From contig NC_066323.1 of NCBI RefSeq assembly GCF_022539315.1, positions 18,217,719-18,281,718 on the forward strand: a DNA stretch of 64,000 nt, given 5' to 3'. Every line of letters begins with the position of its first letter. Positions within the stretch are counted from its first letter, which is position 1. Shown in pieces: positions 1 to 13,169 of the stretch. Origin of the DNA: Serinus canaria. Lineage: Eukaryota; Chordata; Aves; Passeriformes; Fringillidae. A program made the translations under genes and the position numbers. The notes under the pieces were generated by a model, which was given only the letters and a program-made list of their open reading frames with translations, searched no databases and was not told where the DNA came from.

Positions 1-164
1 CAATAGAAAACCCTTGCTAGCCAGCAAGAAAACAAATATTCGAAGCTCTGGGAGCTCTATAGAGAACACTGACCATACTGCACTGCAAATTAATTTAAAA
101 TCATGTAATATCTGTTGTCTTAGATAGCATAGGTTCTATCATCATCGCACAAGGATTTCATGTT

Positions 165-405
165 ATCAGAATTTCATACCTTCTTGATGTTCCTCACAGG
201 CAGGTCCTCTACACACTGACTGTTCCAGGTCCTCACAGTAATCTGACTCTCCTCACTCCTCTTTCCTTACTCTTATATAGCACTAGTGCTTATTGATTGC
301 AGGTGTGGCCTGTTAAGATCAGGCCCACCTCCAATCTTCAGCAACTGACCCAGCTGCAACTCACTGGGGGACAAGATCACCCTCTACAAATATCAAATGT
401 ATGGA
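165..405 (-). mobile_element. Possible LTR fragment of a bird endogenous retrovirus
   Basis: On the minus strand a TATA-like GCTATATAAGAG lies at about 272-283, preceded by a GATCTTAACAGGCCACACCTG-type stretch and followed by purine-rich AGGAAAGAGGAGTGAGGAGAG. This arrangement resembles passerine LTRs as I remember them. Ends are not defined, no target-site duplication was seen, and no internal viral sequence is visible. Confidence 0.35.
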
Positions 406-1280
406 AAGCAAATGTGTGCACACCTTATAACTCATCTATAACCCTATTTGACATCTTTCCATCCTAGACTTTTGATGGGATTGATTCTTTATTTGCAGAG
501 ATGTGAAGGCCTCAGTAGTACAGAATTCATAGAAATGCAGAAAGCACTAATGTGCACTTGGGAAGAACAGAAGCAGTGCTTCCAAAGTGCTCCTGTTACC
601 TGTGTTTACCTGGGCATGGCAGGTCCAGTGCCCTGTGCTCAGTTGTAGCTTTCAGGGGGGAGAATTCAGTGCCTTCAGTTCTCAGTTGTGAGCACTTCTC
701 TCTATTCTTTTCTTTTCTGACCATTCTTTTTTGCCTTTCTTATGCTAAAAAAGATTTACTTTCCAAAGCTTTTAACTTAAAAGAACATACTTCATAGAGA
801 AATGGTAATTTTAAGGCCAGCTGAAAAGGCTGACAGACGTCCTACAACTGCCCCATGGCCTCTCCCTTCCTTTGAACCGGTTGCTATTTGGCCTTTAGAG
901 AAAAAACAGCATTTGCAAAGCACCCGTGGGGTCTTGTTTGTGGCTGGGACCCCTGAGTGATTCTGGGTGTGGGCTGCTTGCACCAAGCTCCTGTGCCCAG
1001 TGGGGAGATGGAGGAGCAGTGTCTGCCTTCGGCTGCTTGTGGGAGAACCAGCAGTGATCAGACACCTCGTGAGGTCTGAGCCCCACCTTCCACGTTCGTG
1101 TCACTGCTGGGAATGTAATTGCATTAAAGTGCAAAGGAAAAAAATCCTGTGGTGGTTGATTTGAGGATGGTTTCAGGAAAACTGATTAAAACACAGCTGA
1201 TGCTGGGGTTTTGTTATAAACTTGTGTAAAGTGCCCATTATGTTATTTGGGAGATAGAATGCAATGCTGAGTATGATTGG
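406..1280. other. Intergenic, no gene recognised
   Basis: Unique-looking sequence with only short open frames. No splice-bounded exon, RNA gene or clear repeat can be supported. Confidence 0.6.
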
Positions 1281-1399
1281 GAAAAAAAAAACAAAGCAAA
1301 ACAAAACAAAACAAAAAACACCCACAAAAAACCCAAAACAGAAAATGAAAAAACCAAACAAACAAAAACCAGAAACAAAAACAAAAAAAAACCCCACAG
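1281..1399. repeat. A/C-rich low-complexity tract
   Basis: About 120 bases of A runs broken by single or double C, and a few G, in units such as AAAAC, CAAAAC and CCCAC. It gives long lysine/proline/threonine-rich frames on + and F/C/V-rich frames on -, which explains the cluster of minus-strand frames over 1173-1445. Confidence 0.9.
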
Positions 1400-4300
1400 A
1401 ATGGACAAAGAGGAAAAGAACACAAAAGAGACACTTTTCTTTCATGCCACTTCTTCCAAGTGATTCTTCTTTATGCCATCTGCTGTAATTTTGGCACTGG
1501 CTGAGGTGATGTTTCTAGCAAAACACTTCACTCTGTGTTTTGTTTTCCCCTTTCTCATCTCTGATTGACAGTCCCACCAAGAAATAACAATGAAAAGGAC
1601 TTTCACAGGATTAGACAGAGGCAGTTAAATTTCCTGGGGCACAAGTGTGTTTTGAGGAAAGGGATAAAAGTGTATTATTCTCTGGATAATCCTGGATGAA
1701 ATATAAAAGACCCCTTTTGGTGAATAATTAGAGAAAAATGTCCCAAAACTATCTTTAATTGGTATAGCATAAAAACATGTATTAACAGAGATGAAAGATA
1801 TTTTTGCTTTGTCTCCAGATAAGTGAGTAATCTGTTGTATTTTACTTGCATTGAATTGTAACTTTAATTATTGGTTCACTTTAGTGGCAATAGTGACTCA
1901 GTATCTCTGACTAAATTAGTAAAGTACAAAATTATTAAATTAATATTAAGGTGAATCTTTATTTTATGGCACGACTTGTATTCCTGTATTTTCCTTCATT
2001 TTCTTCCTCTGTAGGTAAGGGCATTTTGTTTTGCTTTCTTTGTTTTATTAACTCAGGAGAAAACATAAAAGGATACATATGCCTGACATTAATTTGTGTT
2101 TATGATCTGAATTGCTAGGAGATAAGAAGCTCTTTGTTCCTATCTATTGGGAAGTGTGCAGAAGAACAGCTACAGAATGAAGCTATGCAGCATTCACTTC
2201 CCTCATGTGACAGTCTGTTGTGTGCTGGGAATCAGCCTCAGGGCTTGCACAGGAGGGGGTAAAGCCACCTCAGGAAAACAAACACTCTTCTATGTTGATC
2301 TGCTGGTACTTACAGAGGGACTTTCCGAGGAGGCTGAGGCAGAGGAGGTTCAGGTCTTGCAATGATGTGTAGCCAGAGAATTCTAGTTCATGAGCTCTGG
2401 AAACAGCAAGTATTTCTCGTGGTGTGGGGAAGCCCGTGTGTTTGCAGCCTCTCAGGGCTGCTGGGAGAAGAGCAACACCAAATGATCTGTGCTGAGGGGG
2501 CTGCCCAGGAGCCTTGAGTGCAGCCCACAGGACAAGGGTGTTGCATGCTGAATCCTCACTGTGTCTTTGGGGTTTCCCTTAGATTGTCATGTTGAGCTGA
2601 GTTTGGACAGGTTTTTGTCCTTTGCAGAATGAGTCTTGCCTTGGTCTTGCTGACTTTGTGCATCTGAAGCTGCCCATTTTCTTTGTTTCATGATAGCTGC
2701 ACTGTAACCTTTTATTGGGGAAAGAGGAAGAGAAATTACAGTCTCCCTGCTCTTGATGGAAGCAACATGCTTTGGTGCTTGCCAGTTTGAGTAGTGTCAG
2801 CCAGGCATCAGCACATGTCAGAATCACAGCTCAGAACCATCCTCCTTGGATAATTCATCACCATGATAGCTATAAGCTTTCACACACAGCTCTGCCAAAA
2901 GGAAAAAACTAACGTTTATAAAGAGAAATCATATGGAAAATTGGTACTTATAAGGAAAAAAAAATCTGTATCTTTTATGACAGTGTTTAAAGTATTTTTG
3001 GGCAGTCTAGCTATGTTGTGACAGTGCTTACATCAAGGTTACTTCTTTCTTTGTGTGATGTGTAGTCATACATTTACCTATGTGCTGAAATAAGTTTTAT
3101 GTCTTTAAAGTTTTAGTTTTATTAAAGAAAAACATGTCCCTTTGAAAAAATATGAATATGCTCCTTTTGTCTGATATCTTGGCAGTAGACATTCTCTGTC
3201 CATCTCATTCTCACTGAGAATTGTCCCTGCTCTTCAGTGTGGCTATTTTGGTTCTGCTGGGATTGCCTTATACCACTGAATGATTTATAAAGACCACAGA
3301 AAAATTTTGAGGGGATTTACTTGTACTGGGAAAGCTTTGGGGTTGTACTGAAAGAAAATTTTACAAAGTAACTTCTGTATTACAACTCACAGTACTTAGT
3401 TTCCATTGCTGCCTATTTTAATTAGATCTACCAATAACATTTACAAAATTAATCCATTTCTGATGAGCTCATGATTCCTTGGTGCTCTCAGAACATTTGG
3501 GCTGCCTGTTGCTGTTTTACCCAAACTCATTTTCAGCCTTTCCGTTTGTGCTTCTGCTGTTTTTCCAGGAAGAACTGAATCCATTTGCCTCTCTGTAACA
3601 GCAGAGGAAGCTGAGGGTATGAGCTCTGTGATAGTGTGGGCATTAACTGAGCTATTTCCCAGAAAGCCTCTGCAGAGGTGTTGGGAGCACTTGGAGCCTG
3701 TGAGCTTCCACAGTTGGGTGGTCTGAGAAGCAGCCACGGAGAGCCTGGGCTCTCGCTGGGAAAGGAAAGAATGCAATTACAGCCTAATTAGAAATCCAGA
3801 TTCTCTTCTGCAAAATGTGTAGTTTCCTTTTCTGCCACAAAAGTGACCTTTAAGGCACTTAAAACAAATGCTCCAGCAAAGAAATTACATAGTTCAGAAT
3901 AGCCAGAAACCACTGGTCAGGTTTTCTGTTGGATTCATCTCTGCAATCTCCAACCACTTGTCTAGTGGCTACTCTGATGGGAAAATAAAGCCCAGTCATT
4001 ACAAATCTCTCCCATAAAACCTCTTTGACATGGGTATGTTCCAAGGAAAAGGTTATTTTTTCCTTTCCTCCTCCCTGCACCCCTGAAATGAGCATATTCT
4101 GAGTACAAGAAATTTTTTTGGAATATCCCTAACACCTATAACTAGCAGCTGCTGAGTACTTTTTCTGTCGAGGAGTGAAGTAGTGTGCTCTGAGCAATGT
4201 GGGAACTGGCCTTTCTGGAGAAGGGGCACTCACTTGTGAACATGATTAATGACAAATCCATGCTGGGAAGCTGATTGGGTACTTGCTTTGGGTGGTGTCT

Positions 4301-5744
4301 AAGGAATTTATTAGTGGGTAAAAACAGTTTGCAGAAGGATCAGTTTACTAAATGGGTCTAGCAGAGGTTTTTCCTCAAACTTGCTACATGTTTTAGGATT
4401 GCAGGAAAGCATCTCTCCTCAAATGTGTTGTTAGATTCCTAGAGGAAATACTTGTCAGATATTCAGTCAGATCTCATACCTGATTTAATCTCCACATAAC
4501 TGTTAACTAGAGTTTATTGATTATTTATGTTAAGTGAATATTTTAAAATGTCAATTCCCTTACTGCAGAGTTTTCAGATCATTTGGAAGCTTTATTTTTC
4601 CCTTGACTTAGTCATGTCTCTTGAATATAACCAAGGAAAGCAGGAAGCAGCACGAAGCTATGTGAGTAGCTCACCAAGCAATATTTGACCTTGGGGTATC
4701 TTTTCTTTCCTTGCAGTGACTATTTTACTGTCAAGGGATGAATTGTCCATGAGTCCTGTTAGAACCAAGCTGTGGATAATGAATGTCCACTGCAGAGAAT
4801 GACTCAATACTTCCCAATGGGTGATACAGGAAAGAGCAAAACAAATCTGAGTCAGCTACACCTGCCTTGGGCTTCTATTTCAGTATCCTTTTAAATCATC
4901 TGTTCTTCTGCTGAGATCCTTTACAGTAATGCAAACAGACTTTGTGAGCTGGGCCCTCTAAACTGACCTGAGATGGGGAAAGATTGCTGCCTAAACTGGG
5001 ACAGGGTTCCACCTATGCATTTGGAAGAAATAGTGTTGATGTAAAAAACTTTAAGTTAAAAAAGTTAAAGCTTTTTTTTACATAAACATAGGTAATTTCT
5101 CACCATGTCGATGATTGGTATATTCCGTATTGGTAACTGACTTTTTGGGGGAACAGAAAATCGAACTTATTAAAACATTTCGAGGCAGAGATGAGCATAT
5201 CATCTGAATGCCACTGGGGCAGGTTGGGAACAGAGCAGCAATCCCAAAGCAGTAGTAGAATCAGGGGAAACAGGAACCTACAGTATTTGTGAAGTCATTT
5301 AACCTATTTCCCTGCCCCAGGGCAGGATTAAATTCATCTGGTGGAGTTTCAGACAAAGTGGTACATGAAATGTTCATTTACACTGCTAGGCAGAATTTGA
5401 TTTTGCTTGGGTTACAGAACTAGCTAGTGAATACAGCCTGGAGGGGAAGAACCTCTGCTCAGAGGACTGGTCAGGGATTTGATACCTGTCAAGCTAATTC
5501 TGTGATCCATCAAATGACTCTGGTCATTCTTTCTCTATTGTACTGTGTGCAGGGTACAAAAAAGGACTGAGCTGGCTGCAAGCACCTCTTGCAGCACTCA
5601 GATCCATGGGGCCATACAAAGACACCAGTTCTCGTTCTTTGAAAAGCAGCATAGCCCCGGGGCAATGTATGTGATTTACCAAGCCCTGCTGGTGGGACTG
5701 TGCTGCTTTGTTTTAGCTGGCACTGGGAGCTCAGGTGTCGTTTG
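1400..5744. other. Intergenic, no gene recognised
   Basis: AT-rich unique sequence. Frames up to 111 codons (3441-3776, -) show no domain and no splice context. Nothing supports a gene, an RNA or a named repeat here. Confidence 0.6.
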
Positions 5745-7150
5745 ACTGTTCTTTATTACACGATACGGGTGTGCTCTGTCAGCACCGGGAATCCTAGGGG
5801 AACACGGTTTGTAAAGCAGCTCACACATAGAGGCTCCTACGTGCACAAGCACACAAATACTTGTTCATCACAGGTACCGATATATGTTCTGTTTGTCTCT
5901 GCCTCCCTGAACGTGGGCAGTCATCAGAGCATCATCCCTGTGCTGCTGGGGTTTTATTATTCTAGGAAATGTCCTATCTCTGTAATAAAAGTAGCTTTCT
6001 CCTATGTCGCTGTAGTGATTGCGAGGTACATGGTGACAGGGAGTGTGAAATACCCACAGGAGATAAAAGTTCTGAAAATCTATAGCGGTGTAAGAACTCC
6101 CTTGGGTCATTTGTCCTTCTGCTTGTCTGAAGTTATTCCCGATTTATATCATCCTGAAGGAATCATCAAGTCTGGGCTGAAATAACAGATGAATGTAGCA
6201 TGGCTAAAAGGAGAGCCTTGCAGCTCGAAGCTGTGTCCACCAGCTCTCCCCCGTTCAGTCCCAGCACAGTGACCCCAGTCCCGCACAATGCCAGCGTCCT
6301 GTGTCCCGTCTGCCGTCGGTTCCTCTCATCCCCTCTCTGGGTTTGCATTGTGTCAGGCTCGCAGGCAGCTTAGAGCAGTGTTTGATCTCTGGTTTTTCAG
6401 TGTGTGACACTTTCCTAAGGCCATCACCAGGAGCACAGAAAGGCGTCTGCTCATCCGTAACACATCTGAGCTAGCGGGGCCACCCTCGCTAGGACCGGTT
6501 AACGGGGACAATGCTCATTTGCCTTTCTAAGGGTAAATGTGGAGAGCTGTGTTGGAGTTTGGGTCGTTTGGGGTGTTTGGTTTTGAATTCTCTGCTCCTA
6601 TTAGCCTGGTTTCGCTTCTTTATGTTGCTTTTTCAGCAAAGAAACTAAAATAGCGACTCGGGTACTTAAACTACTAAGTGGCTTTGAATCTGTTTATTGA
6701 AGTCTGCTCAGTTTGACCTGAATTTGAGGCTCTTCTGTGCTAATTCAAGTTACTTTAAATTACTATATTTTTTTTCCTTCTGTACTCACTTGTTTTAGCT
6801 TCTTGCTGTTACAGTGTGTTTATATATGTGCTGTGTCGGACCCTATAAAAATCCCTTTTTTGAGAGCTTTAAAGATGACAGTACTGTATGAAACTGTAGT
6901 ATGCTTTAATCACATTTTTCTCTTCTTAATCAGCCCTTATGGGTTTTGCCAGACGGTCAGATTACTGTCACCATTCGTCCAGAAATCTGCCTGTGTTCTT
7001 TATCCTCTCTTCCTAAATCAGGGTACCCTCTTCTATTTCACATTTATGTAACGCTCGTCTTTCAGAGACCTGTCCTTTTCCAGCATTATTTTCTCTCTTA
7101 AACCCGAACAGAACCACACCCACACCCGCACACCACCCCGTGTTGGTGAT
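5745..7150. promoter_or_regulatory. CpG-enriched intergenic block, possible distal regulatory element
   Basis: CpG dinucleotides are clearly denser than in either flank (about two dozen in the first 1.1 kb by eye), although GC content is ordinary. Examples are CCGTCTGCCGTCGG near 6306-6319 and AGCGACTCGGG near 6652-6662. No repeat family was recognised. A 161-codon frame (5700-6185, +) crosses the left part but has no domain. A protected, weakly methylated enhancer, an eroded CpG island or a young unrecognised repeat could all give this pattern. Confidence 0.35.
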
Positions 7151-7755
7151 GGCCCATTAAGCACCACGGCCACCAGTAAATTCAGCATATGCCAGCAGTT
7201 TGCTGCAGTTATTCGTCAATCTGATGAGAGCAGGACTTGGTCCTTGCATTACAGAAACTCTTCTGTTACTCACTAGAGCTGCAGCTTTCCTCTCAGGCTG
7301 AATTTAAGTTCGAGTGTCTTCTCTCCTCTCAGCCCTTTTAATCAGACATTATAAAGTACATTAGTAAATGACTTGCTTTCCCACTTCCACGACTAATGAG
7401 CAGAGGGCAGAGCAGAGTCTCCTAAAAGCTCGCTGGTGAATGGATTGATTTCAGTCCCCTTGGAAAGAGATTATTTTGTAACGGTGCCAAGAGAGGCATC
7501 TCATTCTGGTTAAAATTCATTTAACCACAGGCAGTTTGTGCAGGAGCCACTTCTCAGCTGACGCCCTGGTACAGACTGGTAATGGCAGCAATATCAGGAG
7601 GTGCGTTGAGGAAGCTTAGACCCTGATCCTATCTACAACTCCCTGTGAGAGAACAGATTTGGCAGCAGACAGAAAAGGATTATGTATTGCATCAGTAATA
7701 ATGTGGTCCCCTGGATTTTAAGAAAGTAGCCATGGACAATGGGTATTCTGCTCTA

Positions 7756-7772
7756 TTTTTTTTTTTTTTTTT
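7756..7772. repeat. Poly(T) tract
   Basis: A run of 17 T, about 50 bases before an A/C-rich tract. Confidence 0.95.
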
Positions 7773-7822
7773 ACCAAAGTCATATGAGCAACACATTTAG
7801 ATATTTACTATGCCTCCAGTCT

Positions 7823-7911
7823 CAAAAAACCCTCAAACAACAAAACAACACAAACCCCACCAAACCAACTCACAACAGCAACAAAACACCACCAAAAACC
7901 TTTAACAAAAA
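7823..7911. repeat. A/C-rich low-complexity tract
   Basis: About 90 bases of AACAAA, CCCAC and ACCAAA-type units, the same compositional class as 1281-1399 and the reverse strand of 42545-42653. Confidence 0.85.
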
Positions 7912-9140
7912 TAATAGAGTTTCGAAATAATTTGTAAGCCTACAAAAGGTGGAAAAGGATTGTGGTGGGTGGTTTGTTTGTATTTGCTTAATTTTTTGTT
8001 GTTTATTTACATTTATCTACAAACTAGGATGATTTTAATTTGTTTTTAATTTTTTAACTGTACGCTGAAAGCAAATCTTGTAACTTGAACAAGACAGAAT
8101 TCCCATGCCTTTTTCTAGTTGCCATTATATTCTAGGCTAGTCAGAGTAAGGTAGGGAAACCTCTAGAGAGCAATGTGCATATCCTAGCTCTCAATGTGTC
8201 TGAGTGAGATGTAAAATAATAAATCTGATATTTTGTGTCTTGTTGATGAGTAAGACTTCAAGACTAGTTTATAATGGATAAAAGTTTACTTTTTTTCCTA
8301 TTCTTATCATATCTTTATTTCCTATATGGGCAAATCTTGAATTTCAGTTCTTTCTCCCTGACTCAGTACAGGCAATTCATGTCTCATATTTATGCTTGCA
8401 TAAATATGGATTGACGTGCTTTCCTGGGAAACACAAAGCAGCTCCAGGCTAACAAATGTTTGTGGACCTTAACACTACTTAAGGAACAGATGATAAAAAA
8501 TAGAAGTAAAGTAAAACATCCAGCTTGGCTATTTCACTGTAAGATCTCATGGAATTTGTGGCCTGACTCAGCATCTTTGAACACTTTGACTTTAAAGTAT
8601 CGCATGACCCAGAATATGTCCTTGAATCAAAAGATGACAATTAAGAACAATAAAGAAAACCTCCTAAACTCTTAATTTAATTTTGCTTCATGTTTAAATT
8701 TTAAAATTCCCTTCTGTAGTGGTAAAGTGGTCAGGAAATATTTGAGAGCATAGTGGATCTTTGCAGAAACAGTCCTGCTCTCTCTTTCTAATAAACATTG
8801 ACCTCAAAAAAGGCTAAAACCCATGTAAGCACTTTTAGGTTAGGAGCAATGTTCTTGCTCCCTGTAAAACATTTCTTATCAGCATATGTATTGCCTTTCC
8901 ATGGAAATCCTCCAGAAATATTCAGATTAGTAAAGAGGTTCATAAAGGATGAACTCCTTCCTAGTAGGAAATGTGTTAGCAGCAATAATTTTACTGTTAC
9001 CGAGTATTTTGAAAATTTAAATTATTGAAAATATATAGATCAGGTGAAAAAATAACAGATTTTTTCATATGCTATTCTTTTTCATGTATAATTTTTCCTA
9101 TAAAACTTCTGACATTCCTTTACCTTTTTTAAAGCTTTCC
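7912..9140. other. Intergenic, no gene recognised
   Basis: AT-rich sequence with frames of at most 76 codons. No repeat family or exon recognised. Confidence 0.6.
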
Positions 9141-9163
9141 AAAAAAAAAAAAAAAAAAAAAAA
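9141..9163. repeat. Poly(A) tract
   Basis: A pure run of 23 A. The preceding kilobase was examined for a processed pseudogene, which would fit a retroposed tail, but no coding similarity was recognised. Confidence 0.95.
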
Positions 9164-11060
9164 GGATAGTGTCAGGAAAATCCACAAATGCCAGAGGTTT
9201 GTAAAGACATTAGCACACATCTTTCCTCTTGATAGCATATGGGATAATTTGCCCTGATCTTCTCCCCTAAACATGAGTATGTGCAGTTTATTACAGGTTA
9301 AATCACACTAGCTACCCTTTGTGTAAACTTTCACTGGGCTCAGATGAAATCAGGAAGAACAATGAAATTCCTGGAAGCTATGGATTAATTCTTATTGATT
9401 GCTCTAGTTTGAGAGCCCCACAGGGTCTACAGCTTTATCCAGGGGACAGTTATGTCCATGTCAATCTTCACCTTCTGGGAGAAGTTATTTTGTCCTGTGG
9501 CTGGAAATGTGACAACGTGTGGTGCTCCTCACCAGCTGTGGCTTCTGCAGCGTAATTTTACATAGTTATAAAATATATTCAGCAGAATGTAGGTGGTGCT
9601 CTCTGAACTGGCAAAGGACTCAGGGGAGGAAAGGGTTAAGAAATGAGCTTTACCAAGGCCACACACAAGCTGCAGCACTCCCATCTCCCTGTTAGTCTGA
9701 TCCAGATAGTGAGGGACAGGGAGAGGTGTCAGCCTCCTGCCAGGGGTAGCACACAGAATCCTCCTCAGCTCTTGCTAACTTGTGAGGGGGCTGAGGAGCC
9801 CCAGCCAAGGGAACACAGAGGAGGGATGACCTCCAGACCAAAACACTGGGCATTGGGGAAATGTATAAAGGAGCTGAGGTTTATTTCTCTTAAGACCTGT
9901 GGAAGACAGTTGGGCATTCTGCACGCACTGAGGCAGTACTGATAGTTGGTGTTTCTTTATTACATTCTTTCCATACTTCTAATAATTGTGAGGTGATAAA
10001 GCAGCCCAAATGTACCTAAACCAGCATCATCTGCACTAAAAAAAATCATATGAACTACTCGACCCTTTCTGGGCACAGTCACCTGGACTGCTGCAGTGGT
10101 GGCAAATTGGCTGTCCATGTGCTGTTACACTTGGCTGCACACTGGGCACTGAAGGAATGCTACTCAGACTGCTCAAATGGATGGACACCTCCAATGGAAA
10201 CTTTTCAGACTTACAGAATTTTTGTCTTATAATATACCAGGAGATTTCTAATCCCTCACAGGCTTTGCAATTCTTACTTCACCAGAAGTTTAATAGCAGT
10301 TCAAGTCATGTGCTGTATAAACCAAGGAAGAAAATGAAGACATGGGTGAGGAGAAGACAGGAATTCTTAAAGTAAGGGGGAAATGATCCTTGTGTGTGTA
10401 CAGACTCTTTATTTGTTTTGTTGCTAGCCATTTTGGCAACAAGAAGAGTTACAAGCGGCTCATTGGTGGCGTGTTGTGCTGCAGCAATTGGGATGTTCAA
10501 GATGTAAATAATGGAGTGTAGAAAATCAGACAGGCACAGAAGCTGAGCTGGGCAGCACCACAGACGTCCCTGCCCTGGTACAGTGGAAGCCATGGGAGAG
10601 ATAAACTCCAGGCAAGAACAAAAACTGAAGACACCATGTCTGGTCACTCTGACCCCTCTGAGAAGAGAAGATGTAACAAGGACACTGCTGGCGCAAAAGA
10701 ACGTAACAGGGACTTGATAACAGAAAAGATTGTGTTGCTAAGGGAACAGGGGCAAAGGGGTCCCAGTGGAAAATTTTGTAGGAAAATTAGAGAGCTATAA
10801 ACACTGGTGATTAGTGTAACAAACTGGCTTTGTTTGCATAGCATGGTCCACGTCTGTCAGTCCCTGCAGTGGAGCACAGAGCAGCCCTGCAGCTGCAGCC
10901 TTGCTGGTGGGGCAAAGAGCTGAGCTGTGAGGAGCCAGTTGTGTTCAGAGCTTTTTTGGGTCCAGCCAGGGGCTGGGCTTGGTGGTTGTTAACACTATCC
11001 ATTGATCAGGTAGGACATGCCACAAAGCTTGTTTATAATGCTTTTCTCCATCAAACAAAA
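9164..11060. other. Intergenic, no gene recognised
   Basis: Somewhat GC-richer patches (9640-9940, 10540-10990) with frames up to 113 codons and no domain. TATA-like words at 9862 and 10795 suggest decayed LTR material is possible but not shown. Confidence 0.5.
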
Positions 11061-11553
11061 TAATGTCTGTAGTGGTGAATAATGACTTCCAAATTAATCT
11101 CACTCTGGCCAGTTTGCCCAGGTGTTTATTTTAAACAAAAGACCAACACTTCAGTAATTTTTGTTACTAAAGCAGAGCTTGGACTGGTTCCAGTTGCACC
11201 CCCTGGTTTACTAAGTATTGGGTTTGGGACAAACAAAGCCCACTCCTCAGTTAAAATGTAAAGAAAATTAAATAGGAGACAATAGGGGACAAATTCAATA
11301 AAGCAAAAGGAACAGCATTGGGTGCTTAGCTCCAGCCAGGGCACACCAATCAAAACAGCAACACCTCTTGTATACCCTGAGTATTGCATCAGCCAATACA
11401 TATTCACAAATGGTTATAGATATTAAAATATTTTCGTATAGTTCCTGCTCTGTCCCTCCACTTCAAAGCATGTGCAGTCATCCTCGTTGTGGCCATCTGC
11501 TACTTCTCAATACATTCAACAGGCCTGATTCTTTCATTGGTTAAATGTTAACA
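11061..11553 (-). mobile_element. Probable solo LTR, endogenous retrovirus, minus orientation
   Basis: Read on the minus strand, the segment starts TGTTAACATTTAACC, has a TATA-like GGGTATACAAG (RC of about 11373-11383), then CTTTATTGAATTTGTCCCC, and a polyadenylation-type AAATAAACAC near 11121-11132. This order, U3 to TATA to poly(A) signal over about 0.45 kb, is what an LTR would show, and the wording resembles passerine LTRs. The 3' limit (minus strand) is uncertain and no target-site duplication was found. No gag, pol or env is nearby. Confidence 0.6.
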
Positions 11554-13140
11554 TTACAACTCCCAGCCAACCCTGGTATCAGGACACAACATTCACATTG
11601 TAAAAGAACTCTAAACTTCAGCAAAACTTCTCTTACAAAAGTCAACATTATAAAATACACAGTATTCCCTCTAACAATTGTGCAGTCCAACACTGTAATA
11701 TATTTATCACAGGTTGCTTACAGAATTTTCCATGTAGGAGGAATTAAAAGAAAACTCTTCTCATCTCTTCCTGTCTTTTTATCCTTTTATCCTTAAAAAC
11801 CAATAGGCTTATTACTTAAAAATAAATGCTGGGGACAAATCTGAGTTTAACACTGTTTTCAATAATACTTTTGCGAACATTGAGAACCAATACCAATTCT
11901 CTCTGAAAGACTTTTAAATCTTCATGTTTAATTACTGGGGAGATCTGATTGCTGTAAATGAATAATTGCAGTTGGCTGTGCAAGCTGGAGCTGCTTGACC
12001 CTGCATTTAAAGGGACTCTCAAACGATAATAGCCACATGCACCCCTGCATGCATGTGAAAGGGGTGTGTAATTACCCACAGTTACTGTGAACATCGGGAT
12101 TCTTGCTTTCTGAGAGGACTTGAGAATATATTTTGTAAATATATGATGTTATTATCAATTTTCCCTCTAATTGTTCACAGGAATTACTACGTCTCCATTC
12201 TTCAATACAGATTTTTATACTCCTACTCTTTATACTTAAGTGGTACAAATGTTGTCATTTTCCTTATAAATTCCTTTATTTTCATGGGTTGATTGTGTGT
12301 CAAATGATGACTTATGCCATGGGAAACTAACTCTTAGTTTTCTTTCACAGAAATCCTACTGATTTTTTCTTTTTTTATTAAATCATACTGGGGCTGACAT
12401 TTAGGAGGAATGTCTTATGAACTGGGAAAAGGTATTGTTCTCTTCTAGAAATTTTAAACTTTTCTGAAGAAAGTGTACTCATTCAACAAAATTTGATCAC
12501 ATTCTGTAGTATAGTTTTGAAGCAACATATAAAAATTACTCTGTTTTTAATATATTAATTATTATTAAGTTTTGATAACGTATACCTCTCTGGGGCTTTC
12601 TACTGAAAAAGTAAGAAAATCCAAACTTCTCATGTGTGTGATTGATAGTCTACTTTCTTTTGAATTAAATGTAGTTTGTAAAGTCTTTTTTACCTTTTAG
12701 TGAAAGTATCAGTAGAAGAGCATATTGCTTCAGCCTCAGTTTTAACTAATATTAATAGAAAGGACAGGGTCTGTAAATATCTATGTACTTGAGTCCCCCT
12801 GAAAATTAGTCTGTGTAGAATTACTCAGGTAATGTTAATATATAGAAAATTAGAAGGAGGGGGAACCCAAATGGACTCCAGTCACCAATTGTGCAAACAG
12901 TGTGCTCTTATTTATTTTTAACAGCACATGGTGAACTTAAAAATTATGGATATGTAGTTACATTACATAATTTGTTCATTTAAATAGATTTCTCAAGGAA
13001 TCTCTTAAATTTTTCTTTTTATGCTAAGGACTTTATAATTTGTCTATACAAATATTGAAAGTTTAAGCTCAGTTCAACTAGGTTCAGCTGAAGGTGATGA
13101 AAATTGTAGGTATCTTGTAAAGTACTTTCTTAATGACTCA
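11554..13140. other. Intergenic, AT-rich
   Basis: AT-rich unique sequence without long frames. No feature recognised. Confidence 0.6.
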
Positions 13141-13169
13141 TATATATATATATATATGTATGTATATAT
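13141..13169. repeat. (TA)n microsatellite with ATGT variants
   Basis: About eight TA units followed by GTATGTATATATG. Confidence 0.95.

Noticed and set aside
5700..6185. 161-codon frame as a gene
   Set aside because: No domain, no plausible splice context or promoter motif, and the product has no recognisable family features. Kept only as part of the CpG-enriched block.
8440..9163. Processed pseudogene ending in the 23-A tract
   Set aside because: No coding similarity in any frame of the preceding sequence and no flanking direct repeat seen.
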